This document shows positions 52,904 to 61,892 of a stretch of DNA of 64,000 bases, piece after piece. Positions within the stretch are counted from its first letter, which is position 1. Each line of letters opens with the position of its first letter. The stretch lies in the NCBI GenBank assembly GCA_910579295.1, contig CAJTTC010000002.1, positions 1 through 64,000 of the forward strand, in the 5' to 3' direction. Made by a program: the position numbers and the translations under genes. Under the pieces are notes generated by a model. It was not told the origin of the DNA. It made no database searches and was given only the letters and a program-made list of their open reading frames with translations. Source of the DNA: an uncultured Christensenella sp. (lineage in GTDB: Bacteria > Bacillota > Clostridia > Christensenellales > Borkfalkiaceae).

Positions 52904-53281
52904 CTACGCCATAGCCCTTGCAAAAACGGTTAAACGGATTTCCTCTTCCTCTCCGCGATATCTGTACAGGCACTCGGCTTTACAACTTAACCCGTCGAAC
53001 GTTACATATATGCCCGACGTTTCGATTTCCATAACGCCCTCGCCGTTTTCGTCGTTTATACGGCAAAACGAACGCGAGCCCTCGGTAAGCCGCATAAAGA
53101 TATTGACGCCGCCCTTTCTCTCATGCGTGATACCCGCGCCGTCTATCGTAAGAGTATAGTCCGCGCCGTCAAAGCGGTATGCGAGATTGAGCACTCCGTC
53201 CTCCATTGCGCCCTCCGCGTCAACCGCAACCGCGCTCGTTTCGCCGCAGGTTACGCTGTTTATTTCCAGACCGTATTTCAT
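52904..53281 (-). CDS. DUF1934/YwiB-like beta-barrel protein
   Basis: A 125-residue protein with alternating beta-strand pattern and no membrane segment. NLAYRFDGADYTLTI, ITHERKGGVNIFMRLTEG and GVMEIETSGIYVTFDG resemble the calycin-like DUF1934 (YwiB) family, common and uncharacterised in Firmicutes. The gene lies 30 bases after tyrA on the same strand. Confidence 0.6.
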   Translation of the reverse strand: MKYGLEINSVTCGETSAVAVDAEGAMEDGVLNLAYRFDGADYTLTIDGAGITHERKGGVNIFMRLTEGSRSFCRINDENGEGVMEIETSGIYVTFDGLSCKAECLYRYRGEEEEIRLTVFARAMA

Positions 53282-53311
53282 ATAACGCCTCCCATTATGT
53301 CTTTCCGTCGG

Positions 53312-54184
53312 CTATTTCAGCTCGACAACCTTTATGCCGTCGCCCGTAAAACCGTTGGCTTTGCCGTTGCGATACGCCGTTGCTCCCACTTCAAGATTTT
53401 CCACAAGCTTTTTCGGGTCGGACAATTTCAATGAAGCTTTCAGAGCCTCGATAAACTTGCCCAAAGAAGTGTAGAGCGTTTGCGTCTTTTGCAACAGGTT
53501 TTCGCCGTTCAAGAGATAGAGCTCCGACCAGATTTTCTCGTCCACTCCCGCGATGCGCGTCATATCCTGAAAGCTACCGCCCGTAAAGCCTAAACAGCCG
53601 TCTATTTCGGGGTCGTTTACGTAGCAGTTGGATACTACGTGAGCAAGCTGAGAGGTGTACGCAATTTTTCTGTCGTGAAGCTCCGCAGAGCACTCCACAA
53701 TACGCTTGAAACCCATATCCTGGGTAAGCTTGCAAATCAGTCCGAAAGCGCATTCGTCCGTATATATGCCGCGGGTAATTACCATACTCGCCCTGTCGAA
53801 AAGGTCGGCGCAGGCGTTTCCCACCCCCGAAACTTCCTTGCCCGCCATTGGGTGCGTACCGATATAATTTATGTCTAACCGCGCGCCGTAAACGGCGTCC
53901 TCGATAAACTTTTTCACGCCGCATATATCGGCGACGACCGCTCCCTTTTTAAACGTCGTACCGAGAATAAAATCGACGGTCGGTTTTGGAGGAAGCGCGA
54001 CGAATACCGCGTCGTAACCGGTAAACCCGTCCGCAACCCCGTCTATTACGCCGTGATTTAAAGCGTAGTCCGTCGCCGCGCGCGAACGGTTATACCCGTC
54101 TACGCTATAACCCGCACGTTTAAGCGACAGGCACAAAGAGCCGCCTATAAGTCCCAATCCGACAACGCAAATCCTCATTGACAT
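53312..54184 (-). CDS. tyrA: Prephenate dehydrogenase TyrA
   Basis: A 290-residue NAD(P)-dependent dehydrogenase of tyrosine synthesis. The Rossmann motif is VVGLGLIGGSLCLSL (about residues 7-21). DICGVKKFIED, YIGTHPMAGKEVSG (catalytic His) and FTGGSFQDMTRIA are typical. No ACT domain follows, as the protein ends at the usual length of the catalytic part. AAAGGA precedes two closely spaced ATGs; the first is used here. No other aromatic pathway genes are adjacent. Confidence 0.93.
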   Translation of the reverse strand: MSMRICVVGLGLIGGSLCLSLKRAGYSVDGYNRSRAATDYALNHGVIDGVADGFTGYDAVFVALPPKPTVDFILGTTFKKGAVVADICGVKKFIEDAVYGARLDINYIGTHPMAGKEVSGVGNACADLFDRASMVITRGIYTDECAFGLICKLTQDMGFKRIVECSAELHDRKIAYTSQLAHVVSNCYVNDPEIDGCLGFTGGSFQDMTRIAGVDEKIWSELYLLNGENLLQKTQTLYTSLGKFIEALKASLKLSDPKKLVENLEVGATAYRNGKANGFTGDGIKVVELK

Positions 54185-54313
54185 TTAATCCTTTTCGTTT
54201 TCTTGCGGAATAAGTATATCACATATTTACAATTTACACAATAGATTTTTAAAACGATATCCGCGGGGCGGCAGAATACACGCGATTAAATAGCTCATTG
54301 CATTTCATTTCGT

Positions 54314-54342
54314 TTGACATTTATCATAAAATTTTTTATAAT
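54314..54342 (+). promoter_or_regulatory. Consensus promoter of pgk
   Basis: TTGACA (54314-54319), 17 bases, TATAAT (54337-54342): a perfect housekeeping promoter, about 38 bases before the start codon, which has a GAGGTG ribosome-binding site. Confidence 0.85.
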
Positions 54343-54380
54343 TAAACGCGAACAAAATAATTTATTGAGGTGCTCGATTT

Positions 54381-55691
54381 ATGAACAAAATGTCGGTTAA
54401 AGATTTAAAAAATCTGAAAGGCAAAAAAGTACTCGTAAGATGTGATTTCAACGTTCCTATGAAGGACGGCGTTATCACCGACGAAAACAGAATTATGGGC
54501 GCGCTTCCCACCATTCAATACCTTTTGGACGCTGGCGCAAGAGTTACGCTTTGCTCGCATATGGGCAAACCCCACTCCATTTTCTCGTCCGAAGTAAAGC
54601 TCAACAAAAAGGACAAGAAAAAGGTTGACGCCGGCGAAACCACTGCCGAAGCTATTATTGAAAAGGCGAAGAAGGACGAACCCAAAAAGCTTACGCTTGC
54701 TCCCGTTGCTAAGAGGCTTGCCGAACTTACGGGCGGCAAAGTAATTTTCGCCACCGACGTTATCGGCGCGGACGCAAAGGCTAAGCGCAGCGCTTTAAAG
54801 GACGGCGAGGCTGTTCTGCTTGAAAACCTCCGCTTCCATTGGGAAGAGGAAAAGAAGGACGAGGCTTTCTGCAAGGAGCTTGCTTACGACGCCGAAATCT
54901 ACGTAAACGACGCGTTCGGCACGGCTCACCGCTCCCACGCCTCCACCGCGGCTATCGTTGAATACGGCATAATAAAGACGGCTGTCTGCGGCTTCCTTAT
55001 CGAAAAGGAGCTCTCCGTTATGGCGGCTACGCTTGAAAATCCCCAAAGACCCTTTGTTGCGATTTTGGGCGGAGCTAAGGTTGCAGACAAGCTCAACGTA
55101 ATTTCCAATCTTTTGGAAAAGTGCGACACTTTGATTATCGGCGGCGGTATGGCTTATACCTTCCTTAAAGCTAAGGGCTACGAAATCGGCACTTCGCTCC
55201 TCGACGAAGAAAAACTCGACTATTGCAAGGAAATGATGGCGAAGGCTGAAAAGGCGGGCAAGAAGCTTCTTCTTCCTATCGACACCGTTGTTTGCAAAGC
55301 ATTCCCCGACCCCATTGACGCTCCCGTAGACGTTATTACCGTTGACAGCGACAAAATCCCTGCGGATATGATGGGTATGGATATCGGCGAAAAGACGAGA
55401 AAGCTTTATGCAGAGGCTATCGCAAGCGCTAAGTCGGTTGTATGGAACGGACCTATGGGCGTGTTTGAAAACCCCACTCTTGCAAAGGGCACGATTGCGG
55501 TTGCGCAGGCTTTGGCGGACGTTTACGGAAAATGCACGACGATTATCGGCGGCGGCGACAGCGCGGCGGCTGTTCAACAGCTTGGCTTTGCCGACAAGAT
55601 GAGCCACATATCGACGGGCGGCGGCGCTTCTCTTGAGCTGTTCGAGGGCAAAGTTCTTCCCGGCATCGCTTGTCTGAACGATAAAAAGTAA
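54381..55691 (+). CDS. pgk: Phosphoglycerate kinase
   Basis: A 436-residue glycolytic kinase. Motifs are [14 protein letters not shown] (about residues 19-32), [42 protein letters not shown] and the C-terminal GGGDSAAAV and STGGGASLE. Relative to the usual 390-400 residues there is an insert of about 30 residues after SHMGKP (about 60-100, Lys-rich). Such an insert is also found in other gut Clostridia, to my recollection. Strong promoter and terminator make it a single-gene unit. Confidence 0.97.
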   Translation: MNKMSVKDLKNLKGKKVLVRCDFNVPMKDGVITDENRIMGALPTIQYLLDAGARVTLCSHMGKPHSIFSSEVKLNKKDKKKVDAGETTAEAIIEKAKKDEPKKLTLAPVAKRLAELTGGKVIFATDVIGADAKAKRSALKDGEAVLLENLRFHWEEEKKDEAFCKELAYDAEIYVNDAFGTAHRSHASTAAIVEYGIIKTAVCGFLIEKELSVMAATLENPQRPFVAILGGAKVADKLNVISNLLEKCDTLIIGGGMAYTFLKAKGYEIGTSLLDEEKLDYCKEMMAKAEKAGKKLLLPIDTVVCKAFPDPIDAPVDVITVDSDKIPADMMGMDIGEKTRKLYAEAIASAKSVVWNGPMGVFENPTLAKGTIAVAQALADVYGKCTTIIGGGDSAAAVQQLGFADKMSHISTGGGASLELFEGKVLPGIACLNDKK

Positions 55692-55710
55692 TTTTTTCAA
55701 ATATTAAAAA

Positions 55711-55752
55711 ATTACGGTGCGGACGAAAATTCGTCCGCACCGCAATTTTTTA
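55711..55752 (+). terminator. Terminator of pgk
   Basis: CGGTGCGGACGA and TCGTCCGCACCG (55715-55742) form a perfect 12-bp stem with a 4-base loop, followed by CAATTTTTTATA. Confidence 0.9.
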
Positions 55753-55796
55753 TAAATCATAATAATAGACATATATTCTCATTTCAACTTTAAGTA

Positions 55797-55838
55797 TATC
55801 AAGTAAAATAGTGGTTGTCAAGTAATATTTTACTTGAC
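55797..55838. promoter_or_regulatory. Operator cluster of the small XRE regulator
   Basis: GTCAAGTAA-TATT-TTACTTGAC (55817-55838) is a perfect 9-bp inverted repeat with a 4-base centre. A third half site, TCAAGTAAAATA, lies at 55798-55809. They sit just upstream of the -10-like TATACT (55844-55849) of the XRE gene, so autorepression is likely. Confidence 0.6.
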
Positions 55839-55856
55839 GCGTCTATACTTTTAAGT

Positions 55857-56057
55857 ATGAATTACGCACAGAGAATAAAAGAACTTCGAACGGAGAAAGG
55901 TCTTAGTCAAATGCAATTGTCACAGGCGACGGGTCTAAGCCAATCGGCTATTGCAAAATGGGAATTAGCTCAATCGGAACCTACCGTTTCGGCATTGATT
56001 GCGCTTTCGAAATTTTTCGGCGAAAGCGTAGATTACATTTTGGGATTAAAGGATTAA
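55857..56057 (+). CDS. Small XRE-family transcriptional regulator
   Basis: A 66-residue protein that is nearly all helix-turn-helix: IKELRTEKGLSQMQLSQATG, then LSQSAIAKWELAQSEPTVSA and FFGESVDYILGLKD. No effector domain. The start is the ATG 7 bases after TATACT, with almost no leader and no ribosome-binding site; an upstream in-frame start would cover the operator. Between pgk and tpiA. Likely binds the inverted repeat just upstream and perhaps the related half site at 52888-52901. Confidence 0.85.
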   Translation: MNYAQRIKELRTEKGLSQMQLSQATGLSQSAIAKWELAQSEPTVSALIALSKFFGESVDYILGLKD

Positions 56058-56108
56058 TAACAACGAGCTTTTGTGCGGAAGCGATATTGAAAATGCCCGT
56101 CGGATTTA

Positions 56109-56137
56109 TTGCATTTAAAAATAATACGTGATATAAT
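56109..56137 (+). promoter_or_regulatory. Promoter of tpiA
   Basis: TTGCAT (56109-56114), 17 bases, TATAAT (56132-56137), about 34 bases before the start. Confidence 0.75.
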
Positions 56138-56171
56138 ATTCGGCGAACAAAAAAGTTAATGGAGATTTATT

Positions 56172-56918
56172 ATGTCAAGAAAACCTTTTATTGCAGGCAA
56201 CTGGAAAATGAATATGACTGCGGAGAGCGGCGCGAAGCTCATTAAAGAGCTTGCCCCCCTCGTTGCAAACGCCGACTGCGACGTTGCGCTTTGCGTTCCC
56301 GCTATTTTAATTCCCGCTATGACAGATGCGGCTAAGGGCACGAATATTGCTATCGGCGCGGAAAACGTACATTGGGCGGACAAGGGCGCGTACACAGGCG
56401 AAATATCCTGCGAACAGCTTAAAGAATACGGCGTTAAATATGCTATCATCGGTCACAGCGAACGCAGACAGTATTTCGGAGAAACCGACGAGGGCGTAAA
56501 CAAGCGCACTCTTGCGGCGTTAAAAAACGGAATTACCCCCATAGTATGCGTTGGCGAAACGCTTGAAGAGCGCGAAAACGGCACTACCGAAAAGGTATTG
56601 GACAAACAGCTTGCGGACGGATTAAAAGGCGTTGAAAACGTTGCCGACGTAGTAATCGCGTACGAGCCCGTTTGGGCTATCGGCACGGGAAAAACGGCTA
56701 CGGACGAACAGGCTGAGGAAACTATTGCCTATATAAGAAAGAGGATAGGTCAGCTCTTCTGCCCCAAGTGCGCGGAAAAAGTTATTATTCAGTACGGCGG
56801 TTCTATGAATGCGGCTAATTGCAAGGGGCTTATGGCTCAGCCCGATATCGACGGCGGGCTTATCGGCGGCGCTTCGTTAAAAACCGACTTCGCAACAATA
56901 GTTAATTTCAATAAATAA
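56172..56918 (+). CDS. tpiA: Triosephosphate isomerase
   Basis: A 248-residue glycolytic TIM-barrel enzyme. N-terminal FIAGNWKMNMT (catalytic Lys), IIGHSERRQYFGE (catalytic His), VIAYEPVWAIGTGKTAT (catalytic Glu, about residue 166), and the phosphate-binding IQYGGSMNAANC and IGGASL. Length is usual. GGAGATTTATT precedes the ATG. Own promoter and terminator. Confidence 0.97.
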   Translation: MSRKPFIAGNWKMNMTAESGAKLIKELAPLVANADCDVALCVPAILIPAMTDAAKGTNIAIGAENVHWADKGAYTGEISCEQLKEYGVKYAIIGHSERRQYFGETDEGVNKRTLAALKNGITPIVCVGETLEERENGTTEKVLDKQLADGLKGVENVADVVIAYEPVWAIGTGKTATDEQAEETIAYIRKRIGQLFCPKCAEKVIIQYGGSMNAANCKGLMAQPDIDGGLIGGASLKTDFATIVNFNK

Positions 56919-56936
56919 AATCCCACATAAAACATA

Positions 56937-56983
56937 AAGCCTCGGGCGAAAAGTTTTTCGCCCGAGGCTGTTATTTTATTTTG
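56937..56983 (+). terminator. Terminator of tpiA, between convergent genes
   Basis: AGCCTCGGGCGAAAA and TTTTTCGCCCGAGGCT (56938-56969) form a long stem with a very small loop, followed by GTTATTTTATTTT. May also serve the SPFH gene on the other strand. Confidence 0.9.
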
Positions 56984-56989
56984 ATAACG

Positions 56990-58111
56990 TTACGCGTTGG
57001 GTTTAGTGGGGTCTGTGGGAATCATTATCGTAGCGTTGCCGTCGTTAAGCATAACTTCGGGAAGCTTGCCGTCCCACTTTGCAAGGTATTCGATGTATTT
57101 AAGGTATTCGGTAATCAGCTTGATTTCAGCCTCGCTCTTACCCGTAAAGTCTATCTCGTACTCGATTTCCGTATCGGCATTATCGCCCTCGCCGCTTTCG
57201 ACCAACGTTTCCTTAACTGTAAAGCCGAGAGCGCGCGCAACCTCTATTGATTTAGCCTTGATTGCGTTAGCCTCTGCGCGCGCTACAAGCACCTGCGCCT
57301 GAGCGTCCGCCTTGGCAACCTCTATCTTGGCTTCCGCCTGTTTCTTGGCAACCTCCAACTCCTTTTCGGCGTTGATTATCGCCGTTTCCTTTTCGTACTG
57401 TGCTTTCAGCTTTTCCTGCTCGGCAATCATCTTGTCCTCGACAGTCTTTTCAAACGCGTCGGTAAAGTCTATGTTTGTCAGCACAACGGTGTTGATTGTA
57501 ACGTAATAGCTGCTGTCAATGGCTTCTTTTACCGCGTTCTCAACCTTAACGGAAACGTCGGCACGCGTTTCGATAACCTCCATAGCCGAATAGTTGGCAA
57601 GCACGGATTTGGCTCTGCCCTCCGTTACGCTCTGAATTTTTGTGGAGAGAGCGCTCAGCCCGCCGTAGTTGTTCGCAATCAGCAACGCCTTTGACGTATC
57701 CATCTGATATTGCACGTTTATGAGTATCTGCATTGACTGACCGTCTTTGGAGTACGTGTTGGCGTTAATGTTGAGGTTTTGCACCTTTGCGTCGTACGTT
57801 TCGTACTTCTCCGTTACCCAAAAATCGAAGTACGTGCCCGCCGTTCTTACGTTCTGCGCGTCGCCCAAGTGCTTGACGACGGCAACCTCGCCCGCCTGCA
57901 CGGTGTGGAAGCTGAACGGTATGAAGAGGAACAGCACAAACGCCGCGACAGCTCCACCTGCCGTCAAGCCGCCCGCAAGCGGTTTCTTCGTCACTTTTCT
58001 GTTGCCGACCGACGCAAGCGGTCTTACGCCCGCGGTAAGGCAAATAGCCGTTATCACGCACGCAACCATTACGATAGCAAGAACTAAACCTATTATAATT
58101 CCTATTGCCAT
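56990..58111 (-). CDS. SPFH/Band 7 domain membrane protein
   Basis: A 373-residue protein of the prohibitin/flotillin/HflK-like group. Two N-terminal hydrophobic segments (about 4-27 and 48-70) precede the SPFH domain (about 73-250, VQAGEVAVVKHLGDAQNVRT onward). An alpha-helical coiled region follows (about 245-300, rich in Glu, Ala and Lys: EKETAIINAEKELEVAKKQA). A short C-terminal tail ends the protein. Such proteins form large membrane assemblies. AAAGGAG precedes the ATG. Monocistronic. Confidence 0.87.
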   Translation of the reverse strand: MAIGIIIGLVLAIVMVACVITAICLTAGVRPLASVGNRKVTKKPLAGGLTAGGAVAAFVLFLFIPFSFHTVQAGEVAVVKHLGDAQNVRTAGTYFDFWVTEKYETYDAKVQNLNINANTYSKDGQSMQILINVQYQMDTSKALLIANNYGGLSALSTKIQSVTEGRAKSVLANYSAMEVIETRADVSVKVENAVKEAIDSSYYVTINTVVLTNIDFTDAFEKTVEDKMIAEQEKLKAQYEKETAIINAEKELEVAKKQAEAKIEVAKADAQAQVLVARAEANAIKAKSIEVARALGFTVKETLVESGEGDNADTEIEYEIDFTGKSEAEIKLITEYLKYIEYLAKWDGKLPEVMLNDGNATIMIPTDPTKPNA

Positions 58112-58254
58112 TTAAATTTGTCTCCTTTTATCTCTGTTTGTTTTTTGTATAGGTTCACGCCCTAACGGTTTATATTTTATCATATAACGCGCCTTAGTGC
58201 AATAGCAGGTCACGCTAATTTTTACAGCATAACTGTAATTTATAAAGGAAAACG

Positions 58255-58290
58255 GCAAACAGCGACGAGCCATAATAGCCGCGCCGCTGT
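58255..58290 (-). terminator. Possible terminator of the surface lipoprotein gene
   Basis: On the minus strand ACAGCG and CGCTGT flank an inner GGCT/GCT pairing; a moderately T-rich stretch follows. Weak call. Confidence 0.3.
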
Positions 58291-58304
58291 ATTTATATGT
58301 ATTA

Positions 58305-60269
58305 TTATCCGAAAATTATTTCAAAGCTGTGAATGTTAAACCGTACGCCGTATTCGCCGAGAAAAACAAAATCATAATCGCCGCTATCCAGCACAAATTC
58401 GTAAGTTGCACCGTAATCGTCGCACATAAGATATCCGTATTCGTCAATCATAAGATTGTATGCTCCGCTCTCGTCAAGCTTCTCTACGCCAAGCATAGCA
58501 AACCCCGACTCGGACGTTGCCGAAATTTTCAGACGCACTGTCGCGCTCTCTTTAATGCTGAATTTAAAACCGGAATACGGATCGCCCGTTTCTCCGCACT
58601 CAACCGTTATCACATTGGTAAAGCTTTCGCCGTCTATTGTCTTTCCGCACTCCTCTACCCTTACGGTATAATCAGCCGCGCCCATAACCGTCACACTGCC
58701 CGAGGCACTGCTTGCAACCGTTTGATTGAAAATCTCGGCAGGCAGATTGTCCATAAGCGCGTCGTCTATTATAATATCGTTGCCGACCGTCTCTTGCGGA
58801 GGAGCGGGCTGAGGCGGCTTCTTAACGGCTATTGCCACTTCGTTTTCGCATTCCTTAATGACTTTATCCCCGTCAACCGTATACTCGAATACCGTCCTGA
58901 CCGTCACGATATGCAATTCTTCCTGCGGCGGTAAATTAATACTTTTCGCAAATTGACCCGCATATATGAGCCAACTATCGCTCAATGAATACGCACCGTC
59001 GGCATTTACGCTGACGGAGAAATCGTCGATACCCAAAGTTAAATAATCGCCGACGACGGTCGTGTTTACGCTGTCCTTCAAACTGACTTCAACGCTCTTT
59101 ATTATCTCGGGTCGCGGTGCAATCGTATACTCGACCGTACCGGTTACACCGCCGTACGCAATATGCGCCGTATGCGTTCCCGCAGTCTGCGTGTCAAGCG
59201 CTTCTATCGTTACTTTATCGGCGGTAACGGGCATTGTTTCTCCGTTGGCGCGCACCGCTTCGAAGAGCCAACCCGCGCTCATTTTATCCGTAGGCGAAGC
59301 CGTCTGAACAACCGTGCCAGCCGTCAAGCGCAGTTCCGTCACGGGATTTTCTATGCTGAACGCTATTGCCGCGCTTATTCTATCGCTTTCAACAGCCGTT
59401 CCGTCCGAATAGTACGCGTCTATAACCGTTACGGTCAACGTATAATCACCCTCTTCAGTCAAGCCCGTCCATTCGTCTGTCGGAACGCCGTTGCGATATA
59501 TTTTCCATTCCAGATTTTCCGACGGAACAGCCTCCCGCCTTTCGCCGTTGACTTTTAAATAAACTACAATTTCGCCCGTTGCAATGTCCACCGACGCGTT
59601 TTCTCTGTCAAGCACAAAACGGGTAGAGCGGAACGCTGCGTCTAACCCGTCGGCGTTTTTATCAACTATGTATCCTTCGGGTAAAGTCGGCTCTTCTTCC
59701 GGCGGATTGTTATCGCCATCGTTCGGCTTGTTGTCCTCGTCACCATTTGGGTTATTGTTATCGCCATCGTTCGGCTTATCCCCGCCATCGCTTGGCTTAT
59801 CCTCATCCTCGTTCGGCTTTTCCACGTTATCGTTTGGGTTATTGTTATCGCCCTCGCTGGGATTGTTGTCCTCGACATCATTCGGCGTGTCCTCGCCCTC
59901 GCTGGCATTGTTGTCGCCCTCGCTGGGATTGTCCTCGTCCTCGTTCGGGTTGTCCACGTTATCGTTCGGGTTGTCTTGCGAAGGCTTGTCCTCACCTAAG
60001 TCTATAATTCTGATATAGCCGCACGTATTGCATTGCTCGTCGCTATCGTCGTCGTAGTCGTGTCTGAATTTCTGTCTTACGTCGTGCCCGCAAATAGTCT
60101 TGTGCCAATGAAACTTGCCGTCGCTCTCCCAATTCGACAGATCGTATTCGTGGGTATGGTTAACCACCTCTTCGGTTTTAGCCTTGGAATTGCACGCCGC
60201 GCCAAACACTCCGCCGAGTAAAATCGAGCAAGCCGCGACAAGCAGCATCGCCATTTTGTTTCGCCTCAT
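58305..60269 (-). CDS. Surface lipoprotein with an Asn/Asp/Pro-rich repeat linker
   Basis: A 654-residue exported lipoprotein: hydrophobic signal ending in GVFGAAC. A His/Cys-rich segment (about 36-88, ending CNTCGYIR) resembles small zinc-binding repeats of clostridial surface proteins. Residues about 95-200 are a low-complexity linker of repeated NPNDN, NPSEGDN and KPNDGDN units, strongly acidic. The rest has Ig-like beta-rich stretches (about 200-500) and a C-terminal carbohydrate-binding-like beta region. No catalytic motif is seen. GGAGG precedes the ATG by 6 bases. The repeats could vary in number between strains. Confidence 0.75.
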   Translation of the reverse strand: MRRNKMAMLLVAACSILLGGVFGAACNSKAKTEEVVNHTHEYDLSNWESDGKFHWHKTICGHDVRQKFRHDYDDDSDEQCNTCGYIRIIDLGEDKPSQDNPNDNVDNPNEDEDNPSEGDNNASEGEDTPNDVEDNNPSEGDNNNPNDNVEKPNEDEDKPSDGGDKPNDGDNNNPNGDEDNKPNDGDNNPPEEEPTLPEGYIVDKNADGLDAAFRSTRFVLDRENASVDIATGEIVVYLKVNGERREAVPSENLEWKIYRNGVPTDEWTGLTEEGDYTLTVTVIDAYYSDGTAVESDRISAAIAFSIENPVTELRLTAGTVVQTASPTDKMSAGWLFEAVRANGETMPVTADKVTIEALDTQTAGTHTAHIAYGGVTGTVEYTIAPRPEIIKSVEVSLKDSVNTTVVGDYLTLGIDDFSVSVNADGAYSLSDSWLIYAGQFAKSINLPPQEELHIVTVRTVFEYTVDGDKVIKECENEVAIAVKKPPQPAPPQETVGNDIIIDDALMDNLPAEIFNQTVASSASGSVTVMGAADYTVRVEECGKTIDGESFTNVITVECGETGDPYSGFKFSIKESATVRLKISATSESGFAMLGVEKLDESGAYNLMIDEYGYLMCDDYGATYEFVLDSGDYDFVFLGEYGVRFNIHSFEIIFG

Positions 60270-60443
60270 TTTTTCCTCCTCAGTAAATTATTATTAGCTT
60301 TAATTTTATGGTATTGTCATAAGCAAGTCAAGCCGTTTACCCCCTACGTGCGGCAACACGCATTATCAAAGTATTTTTTGCGCTTACGTTTATAATATTA
60401 TCACTTGCCTTGCGGCGAAGATTTAACTGCAAGATACCAGAGC

Positions 60444-61112
60444 TTATTTACCTAACGTTTTGGGGACTAAGCTGCCGCCGCTCCCCGCGAGCGAAGCCTG
60501 CAAATATGCGTCGGGTATTTTCCCCGCGATAACGCTTTCGCATATGAGCACCTCTATGGTCGAGGCAAGGTTCGAGGTCTTGTCGGGCAGGATTATGGAT
60601 ATATCCGACACGATTTCAAGGTACAACGAGTGCTTCGTCTGATTAATGCCCGCCTCCTCGAACTTCGAAACGAAGCGGCACTCCACGTTCGATATGGGTA
60701 TGATTTTGATATTTATTTTCTGTCCGAAGCCCGCGAGCGCCTCTATCCCCGTAAGCGCGCCTATCGGCACTTGAATGCCCTCCGCGCTCATTTTCGTCAG
60801 ATTTTCTTGGGATAGATATGCCGTATCTCTGGCTATTCTGTTTATTTGCAGACTGTTAGTCGTTATCGTCGAAACGTTGCCCGCCTCGTCGTAGGTTATC
60901 GTTATCAAATCTTCATAGCGCACGTTGTCGTTGAGCGTATAATAAATTGCGTCGTTTACGGCAACAGTAGTTATGGAGCGGATTGTCGCTTCGCTTATGC
61001 TTATTAAAATTTTGGTCACGTTGCGCTGAAAAAAGAGAGCCAACCCTATAATCAGCAAAAAAATAAAGGCCATAATAATTTTAAGTCTTTTATGCTTGCC
61101 GCGTTTTTTCAC
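60444..61112 (-). CDS. yunB: Sporulation protein YunB
   Basis: A 222-residue protein of the YunB family, needed in the late mother cell of Bacillus. Basic N-terminus, one membrane helix (about 10-28), then an extracytoplasmic domain; ISEATIRSITTVAVNDAIYY, VQVPIGALTG-like IQVPIGALTGIEALAG, and VECRFVSKFEEAGINQTKHS are typical. GTG start. Its presence suggests a spore-forming lineage. Confidence 0.88.
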   Translation of the reverse strand: MKKRGKHKRLKIIMAFIFLLIIGLALFFQRNVTKILISISEATIRSITTVAVNDAIYYTLNDNVRYEDLITITYDEAGNVSTITTNSLQINRIARDTAYLSQENLTKMSAEGIQVPIGALTGIEALAGFGQKINIKIIPISNVECRFVSKFEEAGINQTKHSLYLEIVSDISIILPDKTSNLASTIEVLICESVIAGKIPDAYLQASLAGSGGSLVPKTLGK

Positions 61113-61191
61113 GTTACGCTACCGCCGCCGTTTTTATTAATATTGTATGAAGCGCGGCGGGACATATATGTAAATATATCGCCGTAAATAT

Positions 61192-61220
61192 TTGCAAACG
61201 CACGCGCAATTTGATATAAT
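61192..61220 (+). promoter_or_regulatory. Leaderless promoter of mtnN-luxS
   Basis: TTGCAA (61192-61197), 17 bases, TATAAT (61215-61220), 6 bases, then the ATG at 61227. Predicted transcription start is the A of ATG. Confidence 0.65.
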
Positions 61221-61226
61221 TTTATT

Positions 61227-61892
61227 ATGACAGTATTTGTAATAGCAATGGACAGCGAGGCTGAACCTTTAATCGACAATATGACGGAAACGGCGCGCAG
61301 TCGGGCATACGGTAAAACGGTCGTTACGGGCAAGCTGTGCGGCGAAAAATGCGCGGCGGTAATTTGCGGCGTCGGCAAGGTTAACGCGGCGGCGGGAACG
61401 CAATATGCAATAGATACGCTGAAAGCCGACAAGATAGTCAACGTAGGCGTTGCCGGCGGGCTTAACGGCGGAGTCGAAGTCGCTCATATTTACGGCATAT
61501 CCCACGCCGTTCAATACGACTTCGATTTAGTTCAGTTAAACCACACGGCTATCGGCACGCTTGACGAGTTTACGGATAACTATTTGCCGCTTTGCACGCG
61601 CGGACTTTACCCGCTCAAAAAGCTCGGTACGGGCGACAGGTTCAACGACAGCGTCGCCGACTATAAACTTCTGACCGAGGTTTTGGGCGCGGATATACGC
61701 GATATGGAGGGCGGCGCGATGGCTCAGGTCTGTGCTCACGCAGGCATACCCTTTTATTCGTTCAAAGCAATATCCGACGTAGCGGGCTCGGGAAGTACAA
61801 CAGAGCAGTTCAAAAACAATCTGAACGCCTGCGCGGTCAGACTGAACGGAGAAATAAAGAACATTTTTGCGGCGGTAAACAAATATGAATAA
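61227..61892 (+). CDS. mtnN: 5'-methylthioadenosine/S-adenosylhomocysteine nucleosidase
   Basis: A 221-residue purine nucleosidase cleaving adenine from S-adenosylhomocysteine and methylthioadenosine. IAMDSEAEPL holds the catalytic Glu12; GVGKVNAAAGTQYAI, GVAGGLNGG, RDMEGGAMAQVC (ribose-binding Glu) and KAISDVAGSGST (catalytic Asp) follow the family. Overlaps luxS by 8 bases, so its product S-ribosylhomocysteine goes to LuxS. Predicted leaderless. Confidence 0.95.
   Translation: MTVFVIAMDSEAEPLIDNMTETARSRAYGKTVVTGKLCGEKCAAVICGVGKVNAAAGTQYAIDTLKADKIVNVGVAGGLNGGVEVAHIYGISHAVQYDFDLVQLNHTAIGTLDEFTDNYLPLCTRGLYPLKKLGTGDRFNDSVADYKLLTEVLGADIRDMEGGAMAQVCAHAGIPFYSFKAISDVAGSGSTTEQFKNNLNACAVRLNGEIKNIFAAVNKYE

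Noticed and set aside
59660-60000. Short tandem repeats resembling a CRISPR array
   Set aside because: They are coding repeats of the Asn/Asp/Pro linker in the lipoprotein; there are no unique spacers of constant length and no cas genes.
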